Of a stretch of 64,000 nucleotides of DNA, positions 8,120 to 20,618 are shown in pieces. The notes under the pieces are model-generated. The model was not told where the DNA came from. It was given only the letters and a program-made list of their open reading frames with translations, and searched no databases. Within the stretch, counting starts at the first letter, position 1; each line of letters starts with the position of its first letter. Location of the stretch: NCBI GenBank assembly GCA_022592445.1, contig JABYQR010000251.1:1-64000 (forward strand), written 5' to 3'. The translations under genes and the position numbers were made by a program. Origin of the DNA: Cytidiella melzeri (lineage: Eukaryota; Basidiomycota; Agaricomycetes; Polyporales; Irpicaceae).

Positions 8120-9886
8120 GGTGATGAATGAAAAGGGGGTAGGATGGTGGGCGAGTGTGGGAATCAAAGGATGAAGCAAGATGAGCTACCATGGCTCGGA
8201 AATCAGTACGAGCTTCCAGAATTGCATACTTGGGTAAGGTCTACTCACCAACCAGTGCTGACTTGCGTGGGTTTGGAAAGAACGGAGGAGAACTGCCAGA
8301 ATTGTCAGTATCAGAGTGCGCTAGCTCGATATTTATGTGAGCCCGTGAACGTTTGCTTGGCGGTATTGGGTCTCAGCAAATTTTGAGTAGGAGATACGTG
8401 CCCCATGATGTTGGTGGTAGCTGAAACGTGTATGAACAAAACCGCCACGCCGATGTACGGTCTTCTCTCTGACCGCGTGTGCTTGGCCCTGAAGGGAGGG
8501 AGATAAGAACTCGAAATTGAGGTTGTTTTGAGGTTCGAAGACGACACTCTCGCGGCCCATAGCCTCCATCCGTTCGGAGGAGCATGTTTCCCTCGCAGTA
8601 TATGTGAAACAGCGTACTCTGCTAGTGGCGTCTATTGAGCTAATGTATCAATACCTCCACAGCCCTAGCAGCAAGCCTGAGGTCAACAAAGCTGTGAGTG
8701 TCTCAAACAATTGAGGGGGTGGAATAGCTTTACTTTGTCTTGTCTCACTGGCATCCTATCGAGGGTGAGTCCAGCAGGATGAGATGTGACATCTCCATCA
8801 CAGAAACAAAACAGGTACTTCAGGTCATCAGTAGACGACTCTTGGCAAGCGCAGGGTATGTGTACCTTGAGGCCTTGAGGGGTCGGATAGCATCGACTGA
8901 CTCCTTCACGAATTGATATAGCTCGTGAATTTTCTTGTAATGGCCCTTGCGACTCCTGGGCCTATAATAAGTCCAAGAGTTGTGATGGCGCTCACCATAA
9001 TTATCGAAACATTCCGCACATCGTCACATATTGCGTCGATCGTCTCGGAGTATAGCATGTAACTCGCGCTGTGGTCGAGGTCGCAACCCGCTCAAATCCG
9101 ATCTCCGCATCCTGCGTTCCAGGTAGTCAATTATTTGCGACTATGATCGGTTGGTTACACGGATGAGTTTACACTGCATCATGCATCATGCCTGGTCTGC
9201 AAGACAACATTCTTCTCTCACCGACGGTAAACACATATGTTGTAATTCCGCCTACTTCTAGCACAGTATCCTCTCGCGCGCAACCGCCGAATGTTGATAT
9301 CAAGGGTCACTAGGACGAGATTTCTCTAAATTCGAAAGGACGGAGTGTTACGTTAGATATGCTCCGCGATTATATCATGATAGGAGCGGACTCACGCAGC
9401 GTCAATCTTCGTCTCTCCTCATACTTAAAATGCCGCAAGGACACTGCAACTCGCTGATGGCGTGAGCCAAGCCATCGTTGTACCCGCTCCTAACAAAGCG
9501 GCGCTGCGCCTCTAAGACGAAGCGATGATCATGAGCCCACCGTGATTGAACCAATTTGTGCGGCTGTTTCACAGAAAGATAGGACTCAGGAAACTGTATC
9601 TGCACAGCTATCTGCGCAAGAAAATTGAACGTAGTAATCATTGAGTCGTATTCTTACATGGCCGTTTGCGTATGTTGTCATAGACGGCAAACAGCTGAGC
9701 TAGGATGGATGGTCGCCTTGTGAAGTGAACTGATCAATGAGGTGCGGGAAGCTAGACCGCCGTGTCGAAGATTTCATAAACAGTATGATAGTCCGGGTAT
9801 AGGGACTTCTTTTCTGCGGCTGTCGATGAAGAAAGACGTACAATGAATGGTCAATTGATAACGTTGAGTCGAAAATCAAGAGTCAC
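8120..9886. other. Gene-poor stretch
   Basis: About 1.8 kb with only short open frames on both strands. The only one with a somewhat protein-like composition is 9641-9402 on the minus strand (79 codons, 'FLAQIAVQIQFPES'), which could be an isolated exon but matches nothing I know. The promoter of the secreted-protein gene should lie at the left end. Confidence 0.35.
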
Positions 9887-10754
9887 TCACAGTTCTTTCA
9901 CTGCAGCCACCCCAGGCGAAGACAGTCATCGGCTATGGGAAAAATTTGATTGTGGAAAAAAAAGCACTGCTGACCTCGTATTATGAAATTTGTGAGCACA
10001 GCAAAGAACAAGAGGGCGCTGATAACAAGAGGTCCAAGGATCTGGTCTATGATAATGTGTGGCTGATTGAGTGGGCGTCGCACAAGACGTCAGACAACTC
10101 GAAGGCGTACCAAAATGACCAGGATCTCGTTTCCGGATCATTGTAATGCGACGCTGGTACACTGCATAACCATATATCTTGAACCGCATGGTGAGAACGG
10201 CATGTCGGTTGACCTCTTGTAATACTTACCAGTGTGCCTACGCTGATAGCGGCGTATGTGTATGCCATGTTCTTGGCAACTTGATCCTTGGAGGCGTTGA
10301 AGAGGGCCAGCGAAAGTGCGCCAATAAGGATCGATACATTCAGGTACGAAACCCAAGCTGAACGAAGAAACATGAGCAAAAAAATGCAGTTGATGTGCAT
10401 TATATCGGCATGCGTACTTCGCTCATTTGCAAACCAAACTTTTCCCTCAACCTTGACAGGTGTGGCAATCTTCTTGGGTACTCTGACTTGAGGAGGAAGG
10501 GAGTTTATGGCATGGTAGTCCCTGACGGTGGGCATATGTCCCTCTTCATCTTGCTCTGCGTCCGGCACATTATCTGTGCGCGTGTACCTTGGCCTGCTCT
10601 TAAACGTCTTCTTGGGCAGTTGGGATAAAGCCGACGGGGAGAAAGGTGACAGAACGTCAGACATTGCATGCCATGACCGCCGAATGAGCGATCCCTGTCT
10701 GTGTTGCCGTCCGTAGTCGCTTGGTTCTGCGCTGTGCTGTGCAATAGAAGCCAT
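9887..10754 (-). CDS. VTC1: Vacuolar transporter chaperone subunit Vtc1
   Basis: Five exons (10754-10418, 10357-10230, 10177-10111, 10046-9975, 9900-9887) join in phase to give 205 residues. The C-terminal ~105 residues are a DUF202/VTC1 domain: 'PKKIATPVKVEGKVWFANER' followed by T-W, then three membrane segments ('LNVSILIGALSLALF', 'AYTYAAISVGTLIYGYAVY', 'GPLVISALLFFAVLTNFII'). In yeast Vtc1 is the small membrane subunit of the vacuolar polyphosphate polymerase, which makes polyphosphate from ATP and moves it into the vacuole. Here a basic, Ser-rich N-terminal extension of about 100 residues precedes the domain; yeast Vtc1 has only about 20 residues there. The last 14-nt exon is the least certain part. 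Without that splice the tail would be 22 residues longer. The gene is divergent from SIS1. Confidence 0.85.
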
Positions 10755-11151
10755 CCTCAACGCTGGCGGCAAAAGTGGTGGTGATGGTCGTGGACAGTAG
10801 TGAAGGCGGCGAGTAGCCTCGAAGTGAGCGAGTGCGGCGAGCACGAGGGACGTGCGCTGCAGATCTGCATCATGCCAGCGAGCGGAGATCAATACGGCTG
10901 TCGGAGTCTCGGTAGCTGCCGTCAACGTGTGACGTAGAAAGGTTAGGGTTTGCGACTCTCCGAGTCCGTTCTGGCAAGTTCTCGCACTCACTCCTAGAGT
11001 CGATGGAATGTGAGGGATTTGTTCCGAGCATGCAAAGGCTTCCGGTTCTATTCGCAACTGCATACTTAACACCAGTCTCTCTTCTAACCCACCAACTTGC
11101 TTCCCTTCACGACACTATCTCACAAGTCGTATCAAATCACTCAAACCTGCA
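10755..11151. promoter_or_regulatory. Divergent promoter region, VTC1 / SIS1
   Basis: 397 bp between the two start codons. No classical heat-shock element array (NGAAN repeats) or TATA box stood out to me. C/T-rich stretches precede the SIS1 start (around 11075-11110), as is common in fungal promoters. Confidence 0.5.
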
Positions 11152-12427
11152 ATGGGCGCAGACTACTACAAATTGCTAGGCATTGACAAGAATGCCACCG
11201 AAGAGGATATCAAGAAGGCGTACAAGAAGATGGTGAGTATACCCATGACATCCTGGTGTCAGGCTTGAAGCTCATTGCTACGTTTGTAGGCCTTGAAATG
11301 GCATCCTGATCGCAACGCCGGCTCTGAAGCAGCATCCAAGAAGTTCAAAGAGGTGAGGGTGTCAGACTACCAAGATCTACGCACGGTACCAAACGACTCA
11401 CATTACATAGATCTCAGAAGCCTTCGAAGTTCTCAGCGACAAAGACAAGAGGGCCGTGTACGATCAATTTGGCGAAGACGGACTGAAGGGCAGAGGTCCT
11501 CCACCCGGCGCTGGCGCGCCAGGCGGCTTCTCTGGTTTCAGTGGCTTCCCCCCAGGCGGCGCGACGTTCTCGTTCTCTTCGTCTGGACCTGGGGGGTTTG
11601 GCAGCAGCGGCTTCAGCCCGTCTGATCCGAACAAAATCTTCGAGTAAGCACTTCCTTGATCCACTATGAGCTTTGAGCTGACAATATGCCATCATTTTAG
11701 GTCAATGTTCGGCATGGGCGGTCTAGGTGGTATGGGTGGGTTTTCGTCAAGCATGTTTGGCGGTCAAGACGACGACGGCATGCACTCGCAGTTCTTCGGA
11801 GGTGGTATGCCAGGCGGCATGCCTAACGGCCGTAGTCAGACTCGCGGTGGTCGTAACCGTCCAGAAACAGCACCTACGCCATCTACTCCCTCGGAGATCA
11901 CACGACCACTCAAGGTTTCGCTTGAAGACCTCTACACCGGCACCACAAAGCGACTGAAAGTTGGTCGCAAGCTATTGAACGGCACCACAGAGGACAAGGT
12001 ACTTGAAATACAAGTCCACCCCGGTTGGAAAAGCGGTACAAAGATCCGGTTCCCAAAGGCTGGGAACGAACAACTGGCGGGGGACGCGCAAGACCTGGCC
12101 TTCGTTGTAGAGGAGAAACCGCACGATCGATTCCAGCGGGACGGAAACAACCTGATCACCTCCGTGAGGCTTCCGTTAGTGGACGCCCTGGCTGGTGACG
12201 GAGGACGGAAGACGGTGGAGACGTTGGATGGCAGGAAACTGCAAGTGCCCCTCCCGAGCAGCATCGTCAAACCCAACTCGACGACGACCGTCTCCGGAGA
12301 AGGGATGCCCATCAGAAAAGAAGGCAGTGTGAAGCAGAAGGGCGACTTGATCATCAAGTGGGACGTTGTTTTCCCAGATCGGCTGACGCCTTCGCAAAAG
12401 GAGGGCATTCGGAAGGTGCTCTCGTGA
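11152..12427 (+). CDS. SIS1: Type II Hsp40 co-chaperone (Sis1/DNAJB1 type)
   Basis: Four exons (11152-11232, 11290-11352, 11411-11643, 11701-12427) encode 367 residues. Residues 1-70 are a J domain with the HPD motif ('KWHPDRNAG') that stimulates Hsp70 ATPase. A Gly/Phe- and Gly/Met-rich region follows (about 75-190). Then come two beta-sandwich client-binding domains from '[17 protein letters not shown]' onwards and a C-terminal dimerisation segment. There is no Cys-rich zinc finger, which separates it from Ydj1/DnaJ type I. In yeast Sis1 is essential, working with Ssa Hsp70 in cytosol and nucleus on folding and prion fragmentation. Length is close to yeast Sis1 (352). Confidence 0.95.
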
Positions 12428-15377
12428 ATAGGGCTGGGGAGTGGGCGAAGGGGGTGCCGGTCGTCTTTCTCGCTGAGTGTATTATTTGGACATCGTCATG
12501 CATTGCTATCGTTGTTGTACTTTTACATCTAATAAAACACGATCAATTTAATGTAGAGATGAAAAACCGAGGCCGTGCTGTCTCCGATCATTCTGCTATG
12601 TTTTGCTCGTTGTTGTCCGTATATCGATCAGGAAATAGCGGTTTCAGCCTTCTGAGCTGCTGAATCAGAAGAGTGGCCATGCACGACTGCGGCGTTGATT
12701 TGACGTGAGTGTGTTATGTTGATGCTGCAGCCACAAGGCAGTTGACAGATTGTTGAATTTTGCAGCGATATACATGTCGGGCTGGGGATTGGTGTCTTTC
12801 GCCTTTTCACGTCTTCCTCTCCTCAACTAATGGACTGCCATCTCATATTAACGCCTAGCTTGCCATGTCGAAGTGCTGCTGTAAGTAAATGATTCGACAA
12901 GATAGCAGTGGCCCGTTGGCCTAACCTGCCCGGCTCGTGTTACTTGTGCTCTCAGACATGCCCCCGAGCAATGCTCGCACGACTTGCCATGAGGGGGCCA
13001 ATGCGAACGTAAGATGAACTTCTTCTACACTCACACTCCGATGGCATCTTACGTTGGTCTTTCAGCTTTACAGGGTGTTTGTAAATACCATCCGGGTGTG
13101 AACGCACACAGCGACAGTGCCAGCATTTGTTCCGCGGCCGTCGGTCTATCCCCGAACCTTCTCAAATACGAAACGTCGGGCTGTCCGCGGCTTACGACTT
13201 CCAGATAGTCAATTGCTGGATCTGCTGCAGATTTACCCTTGAACGTGGGCATGCTACCCAGCGGGCGTTGGGGCTCTATGTTCAAACCCCGATGACATTA
13301 GTCACTTCAAATTGCCCACCCATCTCGTGCATTCACAGTACTCACAAATACTCGGCCCCTGACAGCATTTCTAACGCGCGGAATAACATCAGAATTGTCG
13401 GTAGGCAACCCCCGTTTTCAATTTGTACATTTTTCCTCACACAAGTATTACTCGCCATATTAAACTTGAAACCTTGATCGGACTGCTCCGGTCCCAATTC
13501 TTCAGCAGTTCCACCCTCGTCCCCTCGAAAATCTGAACGGTACCACTGGCAGTGGTACCTGTACATCCAACAAGCCAGGCGTAAGTGACCCAGCTCAAAT
13601 ATCGAAACTAGCACCTGTTTTGGACAATCACCAAATTATCTGCATCCAAAACCGCAAGTATATTCTTATGTACGAACATATACACAGGTGAGTGCCACAC
13701 GGTGTCCCAGTCTCCACCAATGAGCAAACATGGTCTGATCTAATCTGCTCCTCATCCGTCAGATTCAACGTGCAGCGATGGCAGATCCGAAGAGTATGGG
13801 TGGCCGTAGGTCCCTTGGTACGGAGGCGTACCGCCGGTGCAGTATGCACTGCTGGTATAGCCCCTTTGGTGGGTGGCGAGACATCGGCTGCGTGCTTGGA
13901 CCACCAGCTGGACGTAGTTTATGAATCGGTTCTGTGAGTAGCGAGTCTACCATAGGACATATTAAAGATTTTCTGATATTGGCTTTGTCGGCGCGCAATC
14001 ACCCTGTGAAATAATATTATCTCGAGCAAACCCTCGATCGTCAGGTAATGCAACAAACTCTCTTCCACTTTTGCTTGGAGCTCTATGCTTGAAGCGACTT
14101 GTCGCCTTTGTCATTGTACAGTGTTCTCCACCCAAAGGTGATGTCGCCCTCGTCTCAATCGTCCAGCTGCTCAACAGCGATGATCTTTCATGGTGGTCGA
14201 TTGGCTTTGTAAACGAAACACGCTCGTCGCTCTCCAGCCCGACATCGGGATGGATCAAGGCAACTCTCGCACGACGGCAGGGGTTGCCTGCTTATGGAAC
14301 TGCAATCCTGCTTCGTTTCATATCGGAGGCCATACAGCGTCCTCCTTGAGCAGCAGAAACCTACTTGGAGCTATATATCGAGGGCTGCGTCATGTCTAAT
14401 AGTCTATCGAGCAATATCCCTAGACGTCAGTGGTAGTCATATCATGCATATGACAGCACTTACTCATGTGCTAGAGTATAGATCCCCAAATACCGCGGTC
14501 AATGTGGGATATTGCTTGAGGACCCCCCCCCCCCAGTTATCTCGGGCGAAACTCGCCACAGTATCTATCAACAACGCTCTCAAATGTGTGTTGGCCGTCA
14601 CGTAGGAGCCTAGCCAAAAATTAACTATTGGTCCATATTCAACCGATGCGACATCAACGCGGTGTTGCATGTAGCTTATGTTGTGGGTGGCGCTGGCTCC
14701 TGTAAGAGACTTGTCAGACCCTGAAGAATCAAAACCTGATCGAGTTAATTAGGCTGCTTGGTCGTTACCTGAGGCTTTTTTCTTTCCCGCAGCGATGCAG
14801 ACAGGGAACCGTACACGACGCTTTGTTTTATCTCCGCATTACCTGCGGACAGTTATGATGATTGCCAACCAAACTAAACGTGAGTGGTCCTTTTGACCTT
14901 GTTATGAATCGGCCCGACATCACAACACCCTTGTTAACGACGTTTTATCCTCAAACAGATTGCCACTGACATTCGTAAACTCGACATTGGCATTGCGGTG
15001 GTAAGGGCGTTATCTGAAGCCCCTGAACGACGATTGGCCGGCTTCAAAATATTGGGAATACTATCCAGCGTCCTCCCAATCAAACTGTACCCTACGAAGC
15101 ACCGCCGGCGGAGGGGGGGGAAAAGAGTGGGGCTTCAAGGGGGCCCCTTCTGACTCGCAACTTTAGTTGGACGGGAAGCCTTTGGTCAGTATGCTGACAG
15201 CAGTACCTTTCCGTTGACGGGCATCATTGACCAATGCAGAGGTCCAAGCACAGATGTATGTTCAAACCACTTCACTGGTCCTGCCACTTTCACGTACGTA
15301 CCTTTGCCGCAGCACACTACCAGGAACCTGACCGCCCAAACACGACACAGCGGTCATGTTCGTTTAACCGACTTGAC

Positions 15378-15404
15378 GCTACAGATGCTACAGATGCTAC
15401 AGAT
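15378..15404. repeat. Three perfect copies of GCTACAGAT
   Basis: A 9-bp unit is repeated three times without mismatch inside the gene-poor stretch. Confidence 0.95.
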
Positions 15405-16074
15405 CTTCCCTGCCAAGTCAAAGACGTTCACTCGCCGAAGACGGAGCTTGTTACCCTGCGAAGGTAGCACTGCTTTCTCCGAGCCACTTGGAAGCAGTCG
15501 GTCGAACGTAGGCACGCCTCGCTTGGGTTTGTATTGCGAACAGAACATTCAAGCCAGCACCTTGTTTTTCTGCGCTGTTGGACATACCTATTAGGAGCGA
15601 AACTCTATGTACGAGTGCCGACTGGGTGCAACAATTGCAAGTCCGTGGGTGAGTTCTCACCCCACCTTCTGAACCTGCACTTTACTGGGAAACCTCCGAG
15701 TCAAGGGGCCAACTGTTCCGTCAGAATATTCGCAGCTGGTTATCACGTTAGAGAGAGTATCACATGTCTCATTGCATCCGTAACGCTCTGCGACGGGTCT
15801 AAGACTCTGTGCGTGAGACAAAATCAATGCGGCTCGTCATATTGCTGGTTCTTCGGTGGTCACTGGAGGGGTTGTAATCATTACAAGGCATGACGGACCG
15901 ATCGGGATCGCACGTCGGTGAGTGCACAATTTCTTCCGGGAGGCCCTGCATGCAATCCCGCATCTCACGGGCCCTGTCGGACTGAGAGAGCAAGGTCGCG
16001 GTGTAGGGGGTGACAGGGACATCTGCCAGGCTCGTATGCTCAAGGTTTGCTGCCATGTGAAGTGCCAATCTTGC

Positions 16075-16197
16075 TTTTTTTTTTTTTTTTTGATATGTAT
16101 TGACCTCTATGTGCGAACAGTGTCCGTGTCTTCTACAAGAATACGCTGCGATGGTGATTATAACAGGAATACAGTAACGCCAAAAAAAAAAAAAAAA
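16075..16197. repeat. Segment bounded by poly-T (17) and poly-A (16)
   Basis: T runs from 16075 to 16091 and A from 16182 to 16197, facing each other across 90 bp. The arrangement could form a hairpin or mark a small retroposed or MITE-like insertion, but I saw no other terminal structure. Confidence 0.6.
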
Positions 16198-16241
16198 GTC
16201 CCCTTCTAATGTGTCCATGAACCTCGACGAAGCTCCTCTCG

Positions 16242-16832
16242 TCACTGAGGCTTATCGGTGGCTGTGAGGTTCAACCTCACAATTCGGCGGCTGTCGATTG
16301 AATCGTCGTCAGATTCCGATTCGATACTAAGGGAGGGGAACAAAGTTTGGTCAGTACTCGTTTCCCAAAGATCGTCTGCGCAGCCAAGTCCAGACGCGAG
16401 CGGCACTCACACCACGTTGACGAACTTGTGTCGTGCGAAGCGTCCCGCGACAGGAACGCCAGATGAAGAAGTCTTTCGGACATTACTTATGATGTAATAT
16501 CCGCCAACAACGCCGTCCTGCATGGTTCCCAAGCGAAATAGATTAGCGATGCTCGATGTTCCAAGATGTGCGTCAACACTTACGCGATTGCTGGAATCTC
16601 GAGGAACCTCCAGGGCGTTCTGCCACTGGACCTTGAGGCGGAAGCCCGATGCCATCACCATCGAGAGGACGAATTTTTGGAGGTCTGCTCGACATAGCTG
16701 CTTGCCGTTGGACATGAACTCGATGCCTTGGGAAAAGGTCTCGTCGATCGCCACTTGGCATTCGTCCTCGGATTTGGCTTCAAAGACATTTTTGATGTGC
16801 TCTATCGACCATTGGTAGAGGGTTGGGAGCAT
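16242..16832 (-). CDS. Hypothetical protein, 146 residues
   Basis: Three exons (16832-16584, 16517-16411, 16326-16242) join in phase. The first intron is 66 bp, a multiple of three, and has no in-frame stop, so its retention would add 22 residues. I placed it because GTAAGT, a GCTAATC branch site and ATGCAG are all present. The protein starts 'MLPTLYQWSIEHIKNVFEAK' and ends in an acidic 'ESESDDDS' patch then 'RRIVRLNLTA'. A helix-then-strand pattern and the length recall NTF2/SnoaL-like folds, but this is only an impression and no catalytic motif is visible. A GA-repeat (16836-16862) lies directly upstream of the start. No function is assigned. Confidence 0.6.
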
Positions 16833-16941
16833 TGTGGAGAGAGAGAGGGAGAGAGAGAGAATCAACGACGGTTGAGAAGGATGAGGACGTCGAGGGAGTG
16901 GGACGTGAATTGGGGGATCCGTGGACACGACGTGCATGGTT

Positions 16942-17220
16942 TTATACGCGCAACTCACAGCACCGCCGTTCCATCATTGCACTTCCCATGTTTGGTGGCT
17001 TTCCCTCCGGGCGGCATATGTCAAGACTCTGAAGAGAGGTGGGATTTTTGACGGCAGAGTTTGATACGTACATAAAGCTCGGCAACGTGGCGTTTGACCG
17101 CTTCGCGAAGAGGGTCGCTGCACTCTGTGAATGCTTCTGATCGTATTCTACGAGTCTAGTTAATCGTGTGATAACCAACTGAATCAAGATCTCGTTGGTG
17201 AATACTCGCGACGAAAGCAT
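16942..17220 (-). CDS. Possible small gene or exon, unrecognised
   Basis: An ATG at 17218-17220 opens a frame of 92 codons whose first half ('FTNEILIQLVITRLTRLVEY') looks like a real amphipathic helix. A GTACGT donor-like site follows the 'LPSFM' segment near 17070, so this may be the first exon of a gene I could not extend. It lies just upstream of the preceding gene on the same strand. Confidence is low and it may be chance. Confidence 0.2.
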   Translation of the reverse strand: MLSSRVFTNEILIQLVITRLTRLVEYDQKHSQSAATLFAKRSNATLPSFMYVSNSAVKNPTSLQSLDICRPEGKPPNMGSAMMERRCCELRV

Positions 17221-18487
17221 TTCAACCATCAGCACAACAGCGACCTTGTGGCGTGCACTGACGGCATGAGAACATTCCCAATCCGTCCACCCGCCCAGGA
17301 CAACACACGAGCTGCGGCGTGCTGGCGAGCCAGATGTTGCCGTACAACGCACAGTTCGGATGCACACATTAATAAATACAACTGCAAATACGTAACACAT
17401 TCCTGAACGCGTACAATAAAAGTCGCCGACTGTAGCTGCATGAAGCCATGACCGTTAACGTTGGGATGGTTGGGGCTGTTCGCGCGCCCAGCTTCATATT
17501 ATGGTAACCTGAACGGAAATGATCAATTTATCGCTCCATTGCACAATGGAAACGTGCCGTTACCTCTTGACGCACATCTGCGCTCTGCCAGCTGTCGAAT
17601 TGGGATCCGCATATATGACGATGGGAAACGGGGCGCGAGGTTTCTGCCGACAGCACAGGGTAGGCATCATCCGCTGTACAACAACACGTTTTCTGCTGGG
17701 CCATCAAATGGTCTATCACGCTCTCTTTGAGCGTTTCTCCAACCCGCAAATTGCCATGCAATATATGCCCCCGTCGGTGGGAGCGACTCACCTGCCTCGC
17801 GAGTGTTTGGGTTGACCTGTTTAGAAAAGGAACCAGAGAGAGAGTCGGTGACAATAACTGTGGCTCTCGAGTGACAAGGGATCCGACCGGACGCATTGCG
17901 GGATTATTAGACGAGCGTGTCAGCAGCAACCTGCAAGATGGAACGGTCGATTGCTTGATGTCCTGTCATGCCATGTCTTGCGGGGCGTAGATCCGGGCGT
18001 TCTAGAGGCGACCCGCCGGGAGCTGCGCTGGACGGTATCGAGCCCTCGGAGTAACAGAGAACCGCCAGCAAAACGGAGAACAAGGCACTCACAATCACGT
18101 CCGAGACCCTCTAGGGTGATACATACCAACAGACACGGCTTTGCGCGGCCACATGTGCTATAGATGTGCAGAGTCACTTGTGTGTGGGACCCTGCAGGGA
18201 CAAAGGAAAGAAAGAGGGAATTTGAGACTCATAACAACCCACGGTAATGGTTCGCCTGAGCGTTTTCAAGTCCAGGCGTAACTGAGATCAAACGGGGTGA
18301 GGAGATGCTTCATTGAACGATGTCGAGTAGGTATTGCAAAGAGCTCGCGAATTGCCACGTCCACGTAGAATCTTGGATACATGGGTGAAGTAAGAGGGGT
18401 CGATTATGTCGTACAAGTGAATAGAGGTGCCAGAGCGCGAGTAATACATCCGAAATTCAATATCTCCTCTGTTGTGAGGAGCCTTCT
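17221..18487. other. Spacer without recognised genes
   Basis: Short overlapping open frames on both strands, none with a recognisable motif. The DBP5 3' UTR should occupy the right end. Confidence 0.4.
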
Positions 18488-20618
18488 TTACCTCAAGGCT
18501 TTCTTCATTTTCTGTCGGATCCAGAACACGTCGATTAGCGTTGTGAGCGTTTGCAAGGAAGAAGCGCGTAATGTGGGAGAATAAACGTATTAGAGGTGAG
18601 CTGTCATGGGAATCCCACCGCGTGGTTTGATAGCAACGAAAGACAGCATGGAGAGCAAAGGCGAGAACGTAAGGGAGCTCGTATCGTACCTCTTCCATCT
18701 CGTCCAGATCGTTCGTCTCGATTCTGATGATTTTTTTCCCTGTCGCTTTCTCGATGGCTTCCATATTGGCCCATGTTGCCTTGTCATGCACAAAGTTGAT
18801 GGAAATGCCTTTCCGCCCAAATCTCCCAGTTCGGCCTGTTGAAATGAAATGCATGAGAAAACGCGACCGATATCGACGAGGAGGTAACACACCGATACGA
18901 TGTATGTATGTCTCAATATCTGGTCTGCCAGGATTATCGCTCGCCTCACCACGCTCACCCAACAGTGGCAGATCGTAGTTCACAACCATATTCACTTGAA
19001 GAATGTCGATACCACGTGCAATGACGTTGGTGGTGATGAGGACTTTGTCTCGACCCTCTCGGAAGTTGTCGATAATAGCGTCTCGTTCACTTGCATCCTT
19101 GGCACCGTGTAGCGAGGCCACCTTGTGCCCTTCGGCTGTCATCCGCTGCGATATGCGGTCTGCCGTATGCCGGAGCTAGAGTGAGAACAATGAGCATGAA
19201 GAAAATGTTCAGCGCGGTTCAGGTCCACGCACCCGGCAAAAGATGATACTCTGTCCGATCGTCAACAGACTGTACAACGACACGAGCACTTCGTACTTGT
19301 GGTTCTCATCTCGACAGTCCATATAGAATTGACGGATATTGTCAACGGAAATCTCAGTTTGCTGTAATTCGATTCGATTTGCATTTGGTGCAAACTTGTT
19401 TGCAAAGGTGCGAACGTGCTCCGGGAAGGTAGCGGAGAAGAGCACAATTTGTATATGATGATTCTTGGGTAGCATGCTGCACGAGGGAAAGTTTGTGGTA
19501 AGTCACACGTTCATTTCAGCGATCTGCCAAACGGCCAGCAGAACGATGTGTAGATTTGCGTACGCACTTCTTGACACGCAGAGTCTGGTCACCCAATCCA
19601 TCTTGCTTCAGCATGTCGTCAGCCTCGTCAAGAACAAAGACCTTGACTTCTGAGACGTCTATGACCTTTCTTCGAATTAGATCGATAGTTGTACCAGGTG
19701 TCCCGACGATAACTTGAGCGGTTACCCGTGACACACCCTTGGGTAAATGATCCTTGATGGCGTACTCCGTCTGAACTGGCGTGAATTTACCCATCGCTAC
19801 AACGACAGACATGATCTGACGTGCAAGCTCTCGGCTAGGTGCGAGACAGATTGCCTAAAGTTATTGACAGACTTCAACGCGACGTCGAATGGAGACTAGA
19901 CGGACTACAATATCACGACAAACTCACCTGCGGCATGTTCTTCGAGAAATCGATGCGACTCAGCATCGTCAGGACAAAAGCAGCTGTCTTTCCCGTGCCC
20001 GATTGCGACTGGCCAATCATGTTTTGTGGTCTGTACCGTATGGTTGAGTAAGTGAGTAGGACAACAACGTGACGCATAAAACTCACGGATTCGCTAATAG
20101 CAGTGGGAGTGCGCGCTCTTGTATCTTTGAAGGTTTCGAGAATCCCATATCGTAAATGCCTTTTAGCAAATCTTGGTGCCTACCAGTAAAGGTCAACTAT
20201 ATGCAAGCTGTACACAACGTCAAAGCCTACAGTTCCAGTTCTTCGAACGTTTTTGCACTGTACAATGGAGAATTTGGGTCTGCTTGCTGATCTGCGAGGG
20301 TAACCTATACCTCGACTCAGTTCTGTCCGCATAGAAGACAGCCACAAGGCGATGAACATACTGCAACTTCAAAGTCCGAATTTTTGAGATCCGTGTGCTC
20401 AACTACACTCATTACACCAGAGGACGCGTCAATCATTAATGAGTGCCTTTGCGTTATGGCTGACATACCGGCGTCCGCTTGAGCAGCGGGTACACTCGTC
20501 GTCGAGGCCGCGGCGGGTTCAGTGGGTGTCGCTGGTCGAAATTGTGATTATGCTATTCATGTGTAAAGGTTTTCAACCTACCTGAGGCACTGTAGAAGCC
20601 ATCTGCATCCTTCTCCAT
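18488..20618 (-). CDS. DBP5: DEAD-box RNA helicase Dbp5/DDX19, mRNA export
   Basis: Eleven exons join in phase: 20618-20582, 20531-20469, 20402-20362, 20304-20231, 20179-20087, 20030-19928, 19854-19568, 19476-19233, 19175-18893, 18835-18690 and 18511-18488. They give 464 residues, close to yeast Dbp5 (482). Visible motifs are Q-motif context '[14 protein letters not shown]', motif [30 protein letters not shown], '[13 protein letters not shown]' and HRIGRTGRFG. Dbp5-specific phrases ('[19 protein letters not shown]', '[16 protein letters not shown]') separate it from other DEAD-box proteins. It remodels mRNPs on the cytoplasmic face of the nuclear pore, with Gle1 and inositol hexakisphosphate in yeast. 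An in-frame ATG at 20738 would add 40 residues. I prefer 20618 because the earlier stretch is not family-like. The last intron (178 bp) is long and leads to a final exon of only 24 nt. Confidence 0.92.

Larger units (their letters stand above)
12428..16241. other. Long gene-poor stretch
   Basis: About 3.8 kb between SIS1 and the next gene. Many open frames of 60-125 codons occur on both strands, but none shows a recognisable motif, a consistent exon chain or a signal peptide. The left end should hold the SIS1 3' UTR (an AATAAA at 12530-12535 could be its polyadenylation signal). A run of 11 C lies near 14523 and a short G-rich run near 15110. Confidence 0.5.

Noticed and set aside
12700..16000. 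Numerous 60-125 codon frames in the gene-poor stretch
   Set aside because: They occur on all frames equally, have no motif or splice-linked partners, and resemble random open frames.
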